A stretch of 64,000 nt of DNA from JARRKC01 sp037388505 (GCA_037388505.1 JARRKC010000007.1:1-64000), one strand, 5' to 3'; shown: positions 44,607 through 54,604, counted from the stretch's first letter. Notes: generated by a model not told the origin, from the letters alone. Program-made: numbers and translations.

Positions 44607-45557
44607 ATGGGAACGATCATCTTCTGCGAGCGATTGACCAAACGCTACGGGTCTGGCGATAAGGCCGTCGACGCGGTCAACGGCTTGGACCTTGCCGTCG
44701 AGACTGGCGAGTGTTTTGGGCTGCTGGGTCCGAACGGCGCCGGCAAAACGACCACGGTGGAGATTCTCGAAGGTCTCCTGAACCCCACAACGGGCCGGGT
44801 CGAACTCTTTGGGGTGGCCTGGGGACGGGGTCGTGACGATGAAATCCGCCAACGCATGGGGATGACCCTCCAGGACTCACGTTTCCATGAGAAGCTGAGC
44901 TGCCTGGAAATCCTGACGCTCTTCCGGAGCTTCTACCGCGACGGCCTGCAACCGGAGGACGCATTGAATCTGGTTTCTCTCGGCGAAAAGGCAAAAGCCT
45001 GGGTTCGGAATCTGTCAGGAGGACAGCGCCAGCGTCTGGCGGTCGCCGTCGCGCTGGTCGGAGATCCTGATCTCATCTTTCTCGACGAGCCGACGACAGG
45101 ACTGGACCCTCAGGCACGTCGTCAGTTTTGGGACGTCATTGGGGATCTGAAGAGCCGCGGTCGAACCATCCTGTTGACGACGCATTACATGGATGAGGCT
45201 GAGCGACTGTGTGATCGGGTCGCCGTCGTCGATCACGGAAGAATCATCGCTCAGGATTCTCCTCGCAATCTGATCTCACGATTCGCCGGGGAGAACATCG
45301 TGGAGTTCAGTGTGAACTCCAATGGGTCGAACGGCATTCCGGTCGCATCGGATTTCGCAGACCTCGATGAAGTTTCGCAATGTCAAACGGACTCGGAAGG
45401 TTTCAGCATGACGGCGAGCCAAGTGCATATCGCTATCCCCGCGTTGCTCGAGCGAGTGAGCGAACGAGGCTGGAGATTGAACCGACTCACCACCCGGCAC
45501 GCCAACCTGGAGGACGTGTTCGTGACTTTGACCGGACGCCATCTTCGCGATGAATAG
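44607..45557 (+). CDS. ABC transporter ATP-binding protein (ABC-2 exporter, DrrA-like)
   Basis: 316 aa. Walker A GPNGAGKTT, Q-loop TLQDSRFH, signature LSGGQRQRLAVA, Walker B LIFLDEPTTGLDP and switch His in LLTTHYMDEAE are complete. The C-terminal extension (about 225-316) ends ANLEDVFVTLTGRHLRD, as in drug, polysaccharide and NatA-type exporters. ATG 44607 has no visible ribosome site, so it may be translated from a very short leader. It overlaps the permease gene by 8 bp. Confidence 0.93.
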   Translation: MGTIIFCERLTKRYGSGDKAVDAVNGLDLAVETGECFGLLGPNGAGKTTTVEILEGLLNPTTGRVELFGVAWGRGRDDEIRQRMGMTLQDSRFHEKLSCLEILTLFRSFYRDGLQPEDALNLVSLGEKAKAWVRNLSGGQRQRLAVAVALVGDPDLIFLDEPTTGLDPQARRQFWDVIGDLKSRGRTILLTTHYMDEAERLCDRVAVVDHGRIIAQDSPRNLISRFAGENIVEFSVNSNGSNGIPVASDFADLDEVSQCQTDSEGFSMTASQVHIAIPALLERVSERGWRLNRLTTRHANLEDVFVTLTGRHLRDE

Positions 45558-46590
45558 CCATCATCCCATCGTGCAGCTGATTCTGGCCAATATTCGGGGC
45601 TACCTCAGAGAACCCGAGGCCATCTTCTGGACCTACGGATTTCCTCTCTTGATGGTCGTGGGCCTGGGGATCGCGTTCGATACCTCGAAGCCCAACCCCG
45701 TCCTCGTCGATGTCGTTCAAGGACCGGGGTCGGGGAGGATCATCGAAGCCTTGTCCGGCAATGATTTCTTTCGAATTCATCCCGAGAGCGAGGCCGATGC
45801 AATGCAGCGACTTCGGCGCAATCGGACTCAGATCGTGGCAAAGTTGGACTCGCGCGGCGTCTGTGAGTACTACTTCGATCCCTCCAATCCTGATGCGCGG
45901 ACAGCCCGGGCCGCGCTGGACGATGCCCTGCAGAAGGCTTGGGGCCGTCAAGATCCTCTGTCCGTGAACGATCGCAGACAGACGGTCCCCGGCGCACGCT
46001 ATGTCGACTTCCTGGTGCCGGGCTTGATCGGCATGAACCTGATGGGTGGTGGCATGTGGGGGGTCGGCTTCATGCTGGTCGACATGCGGATCAAGAAGCT
46101 GCTCAAGCGCATGCTCGGCACTCCCATGAAACGGCCGCAATTGCTTCTCGCGACGATCGGTACGCGGGCCGTCTTCTTCATTCCCGAGATGTTCGTGCTG
46201 TTGCTGACTGCGCACTGGATCTTCGGGGTTCCCGTCCAGGGAAGCATCGTCGACATTGTGATCATTGCTCTGATTGGCAGTCTGTCCTTCGCGGGTCTGG
46301 GCCTGCTTGCGGCATCGCGAGCCCAACGCATTGAAAGCATTACGGGGATTCTCAACCTGACGATGTTTCCAATGTGGCTTTGCTCGGGGATCTTCTTCTC
46401 GGCCGACCGGTTTCCCGCCGCAATGCAGCCTTTCGTTCAAGCGCTGCCTCTGACTCAGTTGATCAACGCGCTTCGAGCGGTGATCCTCGAAGGTGTCGCC
46501 TTACCGAGCCAAACACTTCCGATTCTCGTGCTCGCCGCCTGGGGCGGAGTGTCCTTCCTCCTCGCGCTTAAGCTGTTCCGCTGGAATTGA
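45550..46590 (+). CDS. ABC-2 type permease
   Basis: 346 aa. One span near 27-45, then an extracytoplasmic domain (about 46-150), then five spans from DFLVPGLIGMNLMGGG onward, the usual ABC-2 arrangement. ATG 45550 lies inside the ATPase gene end (ATGAATAG). With the ATPase it forms a half-transporter pair that exports an unknown substrate. Confidence 0.9.
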   Translation: MNSHHPIVQLILANIRGYLREPEAIFWTYGFPLLMVVGLGIAFDTSKPNPVLVDVVQGPGSGRIIEALSGNDFFRIHPESEADAMQRLRRNRTQIVAKLDSRGVCEYYFDPSNPDARTARAALDDALQKAWGRQDPLSVNDRRQTVPGARYVDFLVPGLIGMNLMGGGMWGVGFMLVDMRIKKLLKRMLGTPMKRPQLLLATIGTRAVFFIPEMFVLLLTAHWIFGVPVQGSIVDIVIIALIGSLSFAGLGLLAASRAQRIESITGILNLTMFPMWLCSGIFFSADRFPAAMQPFVQALPLTQLINALRAVILEGVALPSQTLPILVLAAWGGVSFLLALKLFRWN

Positions 46591-46610
46591 GGGCTGCGTC
46601 GCGACCTGCC

Positions 46611-47564
46611 TCACGCCCCCGTGTCGAGCGCGGGGTCGTGGTCGCGCTCCAGGGACTTCCGGTCCCAATGCGCCAGATTGGCGGCCGCTTCGTAGGTTGT
46701 CTGCAGAAAGCCAAGGAGCATCTCGTCGGGCGAAGCCGCGCGGCGGACGACGTCGTAGGGTAGGATGAACTCCCCCAGATCGGGACTGAAGAAGGCCTCA
46801 TCCGGCGAAATCAGCGCGTCGCGAAAACCGGCCGGCTCGGGGTACGCGTAGGAATAGAAGGCAGCATCGTCGATCACTCCCCCGCCCGGCCAGAAGCCGC
46901 AGCTGCTCACTTCATGTGAGTAGGCCTCCCGGGTTACACGATCGGGAAGATGTGGGATGCCGCCCGGATGTCTGGGAGCCCGACGCCCGGAAAATCTCGT
47001 AACCGCGAGATCCGGGGCGCCCCAGAAGAAGTGCACCGGGCTGCACTTGCCGATGAACCGCGCCCGAAACTCCTTGAAGACTCGGTCCGCTTGAACCAGG
47101 ACCTGCCAGAACCGATGGGCATAGTAGGGGTCATAGGATCGGTGCGTATCGTCACGGTCGAATGGGATGGGGTCCATGACCTCGTTGGGGATTCGCGTGA
47201 TGTCTACCTGCAGCTGGAGCCTGTTCATCTCCGCCATAAGTCGTGTGTAGAACGCGGCCACCGTCTGTCCTTCGAGAGCCAGGCCACCCACTTCCCCATC
47301 GCTGCATTGCACGATCAGCCGATGACTGACGAAATCGAAATCGATCTGGAAGGTCCTGCCTCCATATGGAATCGGTGAGGTCGTAAGTCCTCGAGCCGTC
47401 ACGTAGAGTGTGACGTGCCAGGAGTGGTTGACCCAGGGACTCCGAATGAGCCGGATCTTCCCCACGATTTGCGTCCAAAGGTGCAGAGTTGCGCAAGTGT
47501 CGCGCCATTCCTTCAGAGGCAGGCTCGGCCATACCTCGTGACTTGGATCAGATCGAGCGATCAT
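46611..47564 (-). CDS. DUF5996 family protein
   Basis: 317 aa. The opening PLKEWRDTCATLHLWTQIVG and HVTLYVTARGLTTSPIPYG are the signature of DUF5996, a cytoplasmic family of unknown function. Aromatic clusters (HFFWGAPDLAVTRFSGR, CGFWPGG, FYSYAYPEP) suggest a ligand pocket. ATG 47564 follows AGGAGG by six bases. No obvious partner: it is convergent with the ABC permease and 208 bp upstream of the end of the efflux operon's direction. Confidence 0.88.
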   Translation of the reverse strand: MIARSDPSHEVWPSLPLKEWRDTCATLHLWTQIVGKIRLIRSPWVNHSWHVTLYVTARGLTTSPIPYGGRTFQIDFDFVSHRLIVQCSDGEVGGLALEGQTVAAFYTRLMAEMNRLQLQVDITRIPNEVMDPIPFDRDDTHRSYDPYYAHRFWQVLVQADRVFKEFRARFIGKCSPVHFFWGAPDLAVTRFSGRRAPRHPGGIPHLPDRVTREAYSHEVSSCGFWPGGGVIDDAAFYSYAYPEPAGFRDALISPDEAFFSPDLGEFILPYDVVRRAASPDEMLLGFLQTTYEAAANLAHWDRKSLERDHDPALDTGA

Positions 47565-47772
47565 ACGCTTCCTCCTGTCGACCAGAATTGGCCTCGCAGG
47601 ATCCCGTCAGTATGCAAATGGCCCGGGCAACAAATCCCACGGCGGACACTCTTCGTTTCCTGAAATATTACCCCAACACTTCCAAGGCAGATTCGTGACA
47701 CCAGCAAACCAGACTGACCGAGATAGCGATACTTCATTTCGATTTTCCTCTCCGGATGGGGGGCCAGGAGGC

Positions 47773-49338
47773 CTAGTGCATGGGGGGCGCCCCCCTGCTT
47801 TCTTCGGGCTTCTTCATGATGAACAGCGCGGGCAGGACGAGAAGAAAGATCCCTCCCATGAGAAGGAAGCCGTGCAGAAAGGAGATCAGTGCGGCCTGCT
47901 GGTGAACCATACCGAAGAGGACACCATGCGCCTGATTGAGAGCCGTGAACGAGTCGGAGCCGCTGGCCATGAGGTGAGACTGGATCTCCTTCGTAGTCAG
48001 TTGCGATGTCAAGCTGTACGGGTTGACGTGCTCTCCGAGAACGTTGATCAGCTTCTGCTGACTGCGCGCCGTGAAGGTCGTGGCCGCAGCTATCCCCATG
48101 CTCCCGCCGATGTTCCTCAGAAGATTGAAGATACTGGTGGCATTACCCATGTCCTGATTGGCGATGGGGTCCATCGTTGTCGTCGTCAAGGGGACGAACA
48201 GAAGCGCCATTCCGACTCCCTGGATGAACTGAGGCCAGAAGAAATCCCAGTAGCCGGCACTCAGATTCAAAACGGACAGTTGGTAGAGGCTCAAGGCACC
48301 CAGAGTGAAGCCCATCGCGAGCAGCTTGCGCGGGTCGAATTTGCTCACGAGGATACCGACCAAGGGCATGGTCAGAAAAGACCCCAGTCCCCGTGGGGCC
48401 ATGGCAATCCCGGCCTCGTAGGCAGAGTACCCGAGAAGGGTCTGCATCAGGATCGGAACGAGAACCAGACTGCCGTAAAGGACGAACCCGAGCGTAGTCA
48501 TCAAGAAGACACCGGTCGCGTACGTGCGCTTCTTGAACACCTTCAAATCGACGATCGGAGCCCGTGCCTTCAATTCCCGGATGATCAGAATAACGATGGC
48601 ACCGATCGAAACGATGGCGAGTGCCAAGATCAGGTGGGACTGGAACCAGTCCTTCTCCTGCCCCTTGTCGAGCAGGATCTGCAGCGAACCCATGCCGACC
48701 GCCAACATGCCCAAGCCCCAATAGTCGATCTTTCTGATCTGCTTCCCGATGTACTCGGGATCGAACACGAACGCCCTGGTCATGATCAGCGAGGTGATGC
48801 CGACCGGAATGTTGATAAAGAAGACCCATCTCCAGCTGTACTGGTCGGTCAGGTAACCGCCGAGCACAGGGCCCATGATCGGTGCCACAACGATCCCCAA
48901 CCCCCAGAACGCCATGGCCTTTCCACGATCTTGGGGCCGGAAAGCCTCCAGGAGGATCGCCTGCGAAATGGGCTGGAGGGTACCTCCTGCTGCTCCCTGG
49001 ACGATGCGGGTCATGACCAGAACGGGAAGACTGGGAGCCAGGCCACAGACCAGCGAAGCAAGGGTGAAACCCGTCACCGACATCATGAGCAGTCGCTTTC
49101 GGCCGAAGTAGTTGGCCAACCACCCCGTCATGGGCAGGACGATGGCATTGGAGACCAGATAAGAAGTCAGCGTCCAGGTGGCCTCGTCTACGCTGGCCGA
49201 GAGGCTCCCCGCAATGTGGGGCAGGGAGACGTTCACGACAGTCGTATCCATGACCTCCATGAAGGTGGCGAACATGACGGAGAAAGCCACGATCCAGGGA
49301 TTGATCTGTGGCCGCGCTTCCAGTGACTGGTCTGCCAA
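47773..49338 (-). CDS. emrB: EmrB-like DHA2-family multidrug efflux MFS permease
   Basis: 521 aa with about 14 spans. The DHA2 pattern MEVMDTTVVNVSLPHIAG in span 1 and GWLANYFGRKRL in the loop after span 2 identify it. Inner-membrane pump that extrudes drugs or metabolites with proton exchange, delivering them to EmrA and TolC. I start at TTG 49338, seven bases after AAGGG and one base group after the kinase-like gene stop; a longer N terminus would overlap that gene. It is the last gene of the tolC-emrA-kinase-emrB run. Confidence 0.9.
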   Translation of the reverse strand: MADQSLEARPQINPWIVAFSVMFATFMEVMDTTVVNVSLPHIAGSLSASVDEATWTLTSYLVSNAIVLPMTGWLANYFGRKRLLMMSVTGFTLASLVCGLAPSLPVLVMTRIVQGAAGGTLQPISQAILLEAFRPQDRGKAMAFWGLGIVVAPIMGPVLGGYLTDQYSWRWVFFINIPVGITSLIMTRAFVFDPEYIGKQIRKIDYWGLGMLAVGMGSLQILLDKGQEKDWFQSHLILALAIVSIGAIVILIIRELKARAPIVDLKVFKKRTYATGVFLMTTLGFVLYGSLVLVPILMQTLLGYSAYEAGIAMAPRGLGSFLTMPLVGILVSKFDPRKLLAMGFTLGALSLYQLSVLNLSAGYWDFFWPQFIQGVGMALLFVPLTTTTMDPIANQDMGNATSIFNLLRNIGGSMGIAAATTFTARSQQKLINVLGEHVNPYSLTSQLTTKEIQSHLMASGSDSFTALNQAHGVLFGMVHQQAALISFLHGFLLMGGIFLLVLPALFIMKKPEESRGAPPMH

Positions 49339-49340
49339 AG

Positions 49341-49970
49341 CTACGCCCTTTTCTCTTCCATTGCGGTGATCACGGCCTCGGCGACTCGCTCTTCGCCCAG
49401 GGAGGAACTGATCATGAGGTGATAGAGGTGCCGGTTCGTCCACTCTTGCTGAAAATGCTGGCGAATGCACTCAGCCCTGCGTTGGTCGGTCGCTTCAATG
49501 TATTGCTCAGCATCCATCTCCTCCTCGGGCCAGCCTCTTTGCTGGAGTCGACGAATCCGCTCTCGGAGCGGTGCGTAAATGTAGGTGTGAAACACATCTT
49601 CACGCTCCTGCAGCAGACATTGACCTCCCCGGCCCACGATCACACAGCTGCCTGACTCGGCGGCCTCACGGATGACGCGGGCCACGATCTCCGCCATGGA
49701 TCTCGCGTCAAAGACCGACGCCTCTGCCGGGTTGGCGACTCCTTCGAAGGCCCCGTGCCACAATGCTCTCCGGCTGACGCGATAGAGCCAGCTGTCGATA
49801 CACTCGTCGTAGCGTTCAGCCAATCGTGGATCCACCTGGGCAATTCTCGCCACTTCCGAAATCAACGAGCGATCCAACACGTTCCAGCCCAGGCGTTTTC
49901 CCAGCAAGCGGCCGATCGAGCCGCCACCACTCCCACACTCCCTGGCGATGGTCACTACTCGATACACCAT
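49341..49970 (-). CDS. Cytidylate kinase-like family protein
   Basis: 209 aa. The N-terminal TIARECGSGGGSIGRLLGKRLG is the loop of the cytidylate_kin2 group. It lacks the GK[ST] of a canonical P-loop in the usual place, a known feature of this family, whose members are largely uncharacterised. GSCVIVGRGGQCLL around residue 108 and the LRERIRRLQ lid arginines follow. ATG 49970 has GGGAG upstream. It lies inside the efflux operon, two bases from emrB, so it is probably co-regulated with the pump; a role in modifying a pump substrate or sensing is speculative. Confidence 0.85.
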   Translation of the reverse strand: MVYRVVTIARECGSGGGSIGRLLGKRLGWNVLDRSLISEVARIAQVDPRLAERYDECIDSWLYRVSRRALWHGAFEGVANPAEASVFDARSMAEIVARVIREAAESGSCVIVGRGGQCLLQEREDVFHTYIYAPLRERIRRLQQRGWPEEEMDAEQYIEATDQRRAECIRQHFQQEWTNRHLYHLMISSSLGEERVAEAVITAMEEKRA

Positions 49971-50058
49971 GTTGAAGCTCCCTTCCTAGACTCTTCCCGC
50001 CGGTCGCCGCCGACGTTGAGATACTCGAGAGTTCTCCCCACCCTCAAATGGGACCGCT

Positions 50059-51408
50059 CTACTGCGACGCGCTCTGACTCCCTTCCTTCTTCTGATTTCC
50101 TCCGCCGGTGTACACCGTGGCGTTCACCGACAGCCCCAACCGCAATCGGTGCTCGGAATCCTGGCCTTTTTCGATGGCAATTCGCACCGGGACCCGCTGG
50201 ACGACTTTGACATAGTTCCCGGTGGCATTTTCCGGCGGGAGCAAACTGAACTTCGCCCCGGTGGCGGCGGAGAAACTCTCGACATGCCCCTTGTAGTCGC
50301 GCCCGTAGGCGTCCACGGAGAGTGTGGCCGGCTGCCCCACTCGGAGGTCCTTCAATTGCGTTTCCTTGAAATTGGCCGTCACCCAGATCTCCTCCAGAGG
50401 GACGATCGCCATGAGAGGCTGGCCTGGCTGGACGACCTGACCAACCTCCGCATTTCTCTTGCTGATGATCCCTCCGACCGGAGCCTTCACCGTCGTGTAC
50501 TCGAGATTCAGCCTGGCCTGATCCAGATCCGCTTTGGCACGCATGACTCGCGCCTCGGCGGACTTGGCCTCGGAGACGCTGACCGAAACCCGCTGGGGCG
50601 CCGTCTTGGCTGCAGACTCCTGAGCACGGGCCTGCGCGACCTTGGCCTGTGCAATCTGCACCTGGCTTTCCGAACTTCGTACGGCCGCTTCGGCACCGTG
50701 AACTGCCGCTCGAGAGGCCTCGACGGCTGCGTGTAGTGACTGGGCGGCGGCCTGGGAGGCATCGAATTGCTGCTGTGAGATCTCGTCCTTGGCGATGAGC
50801 AGTTTCATGCGGTCCAGATCCCGTGCTGCCTTTTGGTAGTTGGCCTGCGCTTGTTGCAGATCGGCCTGCGCCGAGGCGTGCCTCGACTTTTGCACGTTCA
50901 AATCTCTTTCGGCAGCTTCCAGTCCGGCCTGCGCCTGCTGGACCCCTGCTTGGGAGCCGCTCACTTCGCTGGCCGTCGTGGTGGATGTGATGGGAACACT
51001 GGTCTGACTGGCGGAAAGTGCAGCCTGGGCGGCCGTCAGGTCGGCCTGCGCCCTCTCGACCGCAACTTCATAGTCCCGCGGATCGATCTGAACCAAAACG
51101 GTTCCAGCATCGTGGTATTGGTTCTCATCGACGTTGACCGCGATAACCGTGCCGCCGACGCGTGCGCTGATGGGGTGAATGTGGCCGTTGATCTGGGCGT
51201 CATCCGTCGACTCGCGGACGGAGTAGTAGCTCCAGACCTCGTAGACGACTATCGCCACAATGATGAGCACGAGGGGAACGATCCATCGGGAGCGAGGATG
51301 TCGCCGAGTGAACGAACGCGTCTTCTGTTTGGGACCGGAATCGCTGTTCCCTGGCTCGGCCTTTTCCGACGCTTGCTCTTGTCGTTCCGGATCTTGACCA
51401 TTACTCAT
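50059..51408 (-). CDS. emrA: EmrA-like membrane fusion protein (HlyD family)
   Basis: 449 aa. A cytoplasmic tail of about 37 residues and one span (IVPLVLIIVAIVVYEVW, 44-60) precede the biotinyl-lipoyl half-site RVGGTVIAVNVDENQ. A long Ala/Gln-rich alpha-hairpin (about 130-290) and the second half APVGGIISKRNAEVGQVVQPGQ follow. It bridges EmrB to TolC across the periplasm. ATG 51408 overlaps the tolC stop as ATGA. Confidence 0.92.
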   Translation of the reverse strand: MSNGQDPERQEQASEKAEPGNSDSGPKQKTRSFTRRHPRSRWIVPLVLIIVAIVVYEVWSYYSVRESTDDAQINGHIHPISARVGGTVIAVNVDENQYHDAGTVLVQIDPRDYEVAVERAQADLTAAQAALSASQTSVPITSTTTASEVSGSQAGVQQAQAGLEAAERDLNVQKSRHASAQADLQQAQANYQKAARDLDRMKLLIAKDEISQQQFDASQAAAQSLHAAVEASRAAVHGAEAAVRSSESQVQIAQAKVAQARAQESAAKTAPQRVSVSVSEAKSAEARVMRAKADLDQARLNLEYTTVKAPVGGIISKRNAEVGQVVQPGQPLMAIVPLEEIWVTANFKETQLKDLRVGQPATLSVDAYGRDYKGHVESFSAATGAKFSLLPPENATGNYVKVVQRVPVRIAIEKGQDSEHRLRLGLSVNATVYTGGGNQKKEGSQSASQ

Positions 51409-52880
51409 CTCGTCTCTCCCAGGAGGAATTGTGCGACGATCTTCTCAGCGCCCCCGACTGCTCTAGCCAGTTCCGCCTTGGCCAGGTTGTAGGCAAAGAG
51501 GCTCGAGATGTAGTTTTCGTTCGCTGTTGCAAGTGCTGCCTGTGCCTGTACTACCTCGATATTCGTGGCCACACCCGCAGCGAAGCGATCCCGCGCCTGA
51601 TCCATCTGCTGGTGTGCCAGATTCACCGTGCTTTGGGCCACCGATACCTGGTTCTCGGCCGAGTGAAGGTCGAGGAACGATGTCTGGACCTGGTATCGAA
51701 TCTGAGCGCGCAGATTCTCCAATTCGTCCTGACGCTCCTGAAGCCGGGAGTCCGCTTCCAAGACCTCACCGGCGATGCGGCCTCCTTCGAAAAGGGGAAC
51801 TTTGAGACTTGCCGCCAGCGTGAAGGTCCCATGGGAGCTACCGGGAGCGCGTCCAATGGTTCCGTAGTTGAAGTCCAACCCTGCCGTGGGCAGGCGTTGA
51901 CTCTCCGCGGCCTGTTTGGCAAGCGACGCCGCTCTCACCTGCGCCTGTGCACTCTGAAAGTCGGACCTCGAGTCGTAGGCCCGCGAGAGAGCCTGCTCGA
52001 ACGTGATCGGTGGAAGCGGTCGGAACGGGGCTTCATCGGTCAAACGAAATGCCTGGCCCATCGGAAGACCGATGGTACGCGCCAAGTTCAGCTTCTGCTT
52101 CTCAAACTCGTTCTGCAGGTAGATGAGGCGCTGCTGCTCGGACTGCATTTCGACCTGAGAGCGCAGAACCTCGATGGCCGGGACCACACCGGCTTCCTTG
52201 AAATCGACGGCTTGTTTGTAGAGGGCCTGTGCCGTTCGATACTGGGCCTGCGCCGCGTCGATCCGACTCCGTCCGGAGATCGCCTGGAGATAGAGCCCGA
52301 CAACCCCCAGTACTACGAGGTCGCGTGCGTTCTGGTAAGTCAAATCCGTGGCCTTGACAGTCTCGGACGAAGAGTGAAGCTGTTGAATGGAGGGCATGTT
52401 GAAGAGATCTTGTCGGGCGTAGGCCCTCACATCGAAGACGCTGAACGGACCGATGATTTGAGGAATTCCGGGAAATCCGGAGAACCCCAGGGCGGCAAGA
52501 TTGACCTGCTCGACCGTCTCGCTCACACCGGCTGAGAGGTTCGGCAAAAGCTTGCTCAGCGCTTGCTGACGTGCTCCCCGGGCCGCCCGTCGGTTCTGTC
52601 CACTCAATAACGCGCCCAGGTTGTATTGGAGACCGCGTTCCACGGCGTCCGTCAAGGAGAGCGGCAGCTCGCCTGGGGTCGGCTCGCCGCTCGGAACGCT
52701 CCCCAGGAACGGGCTCGTTGTGCCGGGAGGTGAGAGCGACTGCGAGGTGGATGGGGCAGGTGCTGAACCACTCGGCGATGGCGGCTGCGGTTCGGGCATC
52801 TGGACCGGCGCAGCCCTCCCCGAAGCGTTCCATATGAAGATCAAGGTCAACAGTGCAACGAACTCAAAGAAGCATTTCAT
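51405..52880 (-). CDS. tolC: TolC-family outer-membrane efflux protein
   Basis: 491 aa. A signal peptide (about 3-23), then a Pro/Ser-rich linker (28-65) and the repeated TolC alpha-helical units with LSLTDAVERGLQYNL and a second copy FEQALSRAYDSRSDF. Forms the outer-membrane channel of the tripartite pump. ATG 52880 follows GGGAG. First gene of the operon, so the pump promoter should lie in 52881-53199. Confidence 0.91.
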   Translation of the reverse strand: MKCFFEFVALLTLIFIWNASGRAAPVQMPEPQPPSPSGSAPAPSTSQSLSPPGTTSPFLGSVPSGEPTPGELPLSLTDAVERGLQYNLGALLSGQNRRAARGARQQALSKLLPNLSAGVSETVEQVNLAALGFSGFPGIPQIIGPFSVFDVRAYARQDLFNMPSIQQLHSSSETVKATDLTYQNARDLVVLGVVGLYLQAISGRSRIDAAQAQYRTAQALYKQAVDFKEAGVVPAIEVLRSQVEMQSEQQRLIYLQNEFEKQKLNLARTIGLPMGQAFRLTDEAPFRPLPPITFEQALSRAYDSRSDFQSAQAQVRAASLAKQAAESQRLPTAGLDFNYGTIGRAPGSSHGTFTLAASLKVPLFEGGRIAGEVLEADSRLQERQDELENLRAQIRYQVQTSFLDLHSAENQVSVAQSTVNLAHQQMDQARDRFAAGVATNIEVVQAQAALATANENYISSLFAYNLAKAELARAVGGAEKIVAQFLLGETR

Positions 52881-53199
52881 TGCTCCCTGTTCCTTTCCAG
52901 CACACATTCAAGCCAACGAGAACAAATCGAACCAACCCCGACATCGAGAACGTAGTCCCGTCTAAGCGTCGCTTCCGATGGGAAAAGTGACCCGCTTCTG
53001 GCGCGGAAGCATCTCGGCGAACCCCGTGTGAAGAACGTCAGCCGATCTTCACCATCACCCGCTCCTCTAACAAAGACCCCGGCCCTTTCACATCATACGA
53101 TATAGGAGCGAGCGAACAGCCGCTTGAGCAGTCGCACTGAGGGGACCACCCGTTTGAGGTCATCCGCCCTCTATTCGATAATGAATTCACTACTATTCG
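52881..53199. other. Divergent intergenic region between tolC and mscS-like gene
   Basis: 319 bp. Contains an inverted repeat GTGAAGA-N11-TCTTCAC at 53028-53052, which could be an operator for a pump regulator, and two direct copies of ctattcgat close to the start of the plus-strand gene. No gene seen. Confidence 0.4.
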
Positions 53200-54258
53200 A
53201 TGGAAGACATCGCTGCGAATCTGAATCCCTGGATCTTTGTCACCGGGATTGGCCTCGGAGCAATCCTGCTTGCCGTCCTTCTTCATCGTGTTCTCTTCGC
53301 GTTGGGCCAGCGGCTCACCAAAGAGGCCGGCATCATAGAACGGTCCCTGATCCAACACGGGCAGCGCCCTGCCGCGCTGATCTTTCCTGCCCTGGCGCTC
53401 TACATCGTTGTTCCCGTGCTCAAGCTTCCAGTTCGTGTAGAGACCGTTCTCAGCCATGCGCTACTCCTTTTGTTGATCGGCTCGACGGCCTGGCTGCTGA
53501 TCGCGCTCACCCGCGTAATCAATGATCTCCTCGCCCTGAAGTACCGAGTGGGGGAACGCGACGATCTCAGAGCGCGTCAGGTCCAGACACAGGTACAGGT
53601 CTTCCGGCACGTGGGCGGGGCGGTCCTCTCCATCATCACCCTGGGCATCATGCTCATGACATTCCCTCAGATCAGGAGTCTGGGTGCGAGCCTCTTCGCT
53701 TCGGCCGGATTGGCCGGCGTCGTTCTCGGCCTGGCTGCACGTCCCACGTTCTCGAGCATGATCGCGGGAATTCAGATTGCATTGACGGAGCCGATCCGTC
53801 TCGAGGATGTCGTGATCGTTGAGGGTGAGTGGGGTTGGATCGAGGAAATCCGGAACACCTTCGTGGTCGTTCGCATCTGGGATCTTCGGCGGCTGATCGT
53901 CCCCATCTCCTATTTCATCGAGCATCCCTTCGAAAACTGGACGCGACAGACTGCGGATATATTGGGGACAGTGTTCATCCATACCGACTACACGGTTCCG
54001 GTCGAGGAACTGCGCCAGGAGCTCCATCACGTTCTGGAGTCATCGGGGATGTGGGACGGGAAGGCTTGGGGGCTTCAGGTTACCGACGCCGATGAACACA
54101 CGATAGAGCTTCGGGCTCTCATGAGCGCACCGGACTCCCCGACTGCGTGGAACCTGCGGTGTCTTGTCCGGGAGCAGTTGATCACCTTCCTTCAGAAACA
54201 CCATCCGGATTGTCTGCCAAGAGTTCGGGCGGAATTCAAGCCGCCGGAGGCTCAGTGA
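53200..54258 (+). CDS. MscS-family mechanosensitive ion channel
   Basis: 352 aa. Four spans at about 10-30, 55-78, 85-108 and 130-155, then the pore-lining helix SLFASAGLAGVVLGLAARPT (about 165-185) rich in Ala/Gly, and the beta domain PIRLEDVVIVEGEWGWIEEI. Opens under membrane tension to release solutes. ATG 53200 lies in the frame chosen; no strong ribosome site. Followed by repeat D2. Confidence 0.9.
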   Translation: MEDIAANLNPWIFVTGIGLGAILLAVLLHRVLFALGQRLTKEAGIIERSLIQHGQRPAALIFPALALYIVVPVLKLPVRVETVLSHALLLLLIGSTAWLLIALTRVINDLLALKYRVGERDDLRARQVQTQVQVFRHVGGAVLSIITLGIMLMTFPQIRSLGASLFASAGLAGVVLGLAARPTFSSMIAGIQIALTEPIRLEDVVIVEGEWGWIEEIRNTFVVVRIWDLRRLIVPISYFIEHPFENWTRQTADILGTVFIHTDYTVPVEELRQELHHVLESSGMWDGKAWGLQVTDADEHTIELRALMSAPDSPTAWNLRCLVREQLITFLQKHHPDCLPRVRAEFKPPEAQ

Positions 54259-54263
54259 CGAGG

Positions 54264-54412
54264 TCCGGGTAGGACCGTCCCCGGTTGTCCCGGTGCCCCG
54301 AACAAACATGCGCGCTTCCGTCTGCATGCGAACACCGCAGCATCGAGGCGCCGGCCAGCTTTCCCGACAACCGCGATCTCGTCAACTGGGCAACCGGGGA
54401 TGGGAGTCCCAC
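54264..54412 (-). repeat. Repeat family D, copy 2 (inverted relative to copy 1)
   Basis: The inverse shares with 5308-5457 the order CCCCGGTTG, tgacgagatcgcgg, ggcgcatcga-like, ttcggggca, cgggacaaccggggacgg and tcctac. Both end hairpins are partly decayed. It sits after the MscS-family gene; the gap 54259-54604 holds nothing else that I recognise. Confidence 0.75.
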
Positions 54413-54604
54413 TCCGGACCATCACACTGCGTTCTTCCAGCCGTCGTAGAATGGAGACAGTTCAATTGTTCCGAAGCGTAAGTGGTTCGTGGACAAGCCG
54501 TTTCGGTCTCGTAAGGAATTCTCTCGTACATGGTACGTTCGTCCGGGTACGCGAGCCTTCCGAACTTCGGCCGCTCTGGATGCATTTTCGCAGAAACTGT
54601 GAGT

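Noticed and set aside
47695..49326. Long plus-strand open frame antisense to emrB
   Set aside because: High His/Gln/Asp content and no family pattern; a GC-skewed shadow of the MFS gene.
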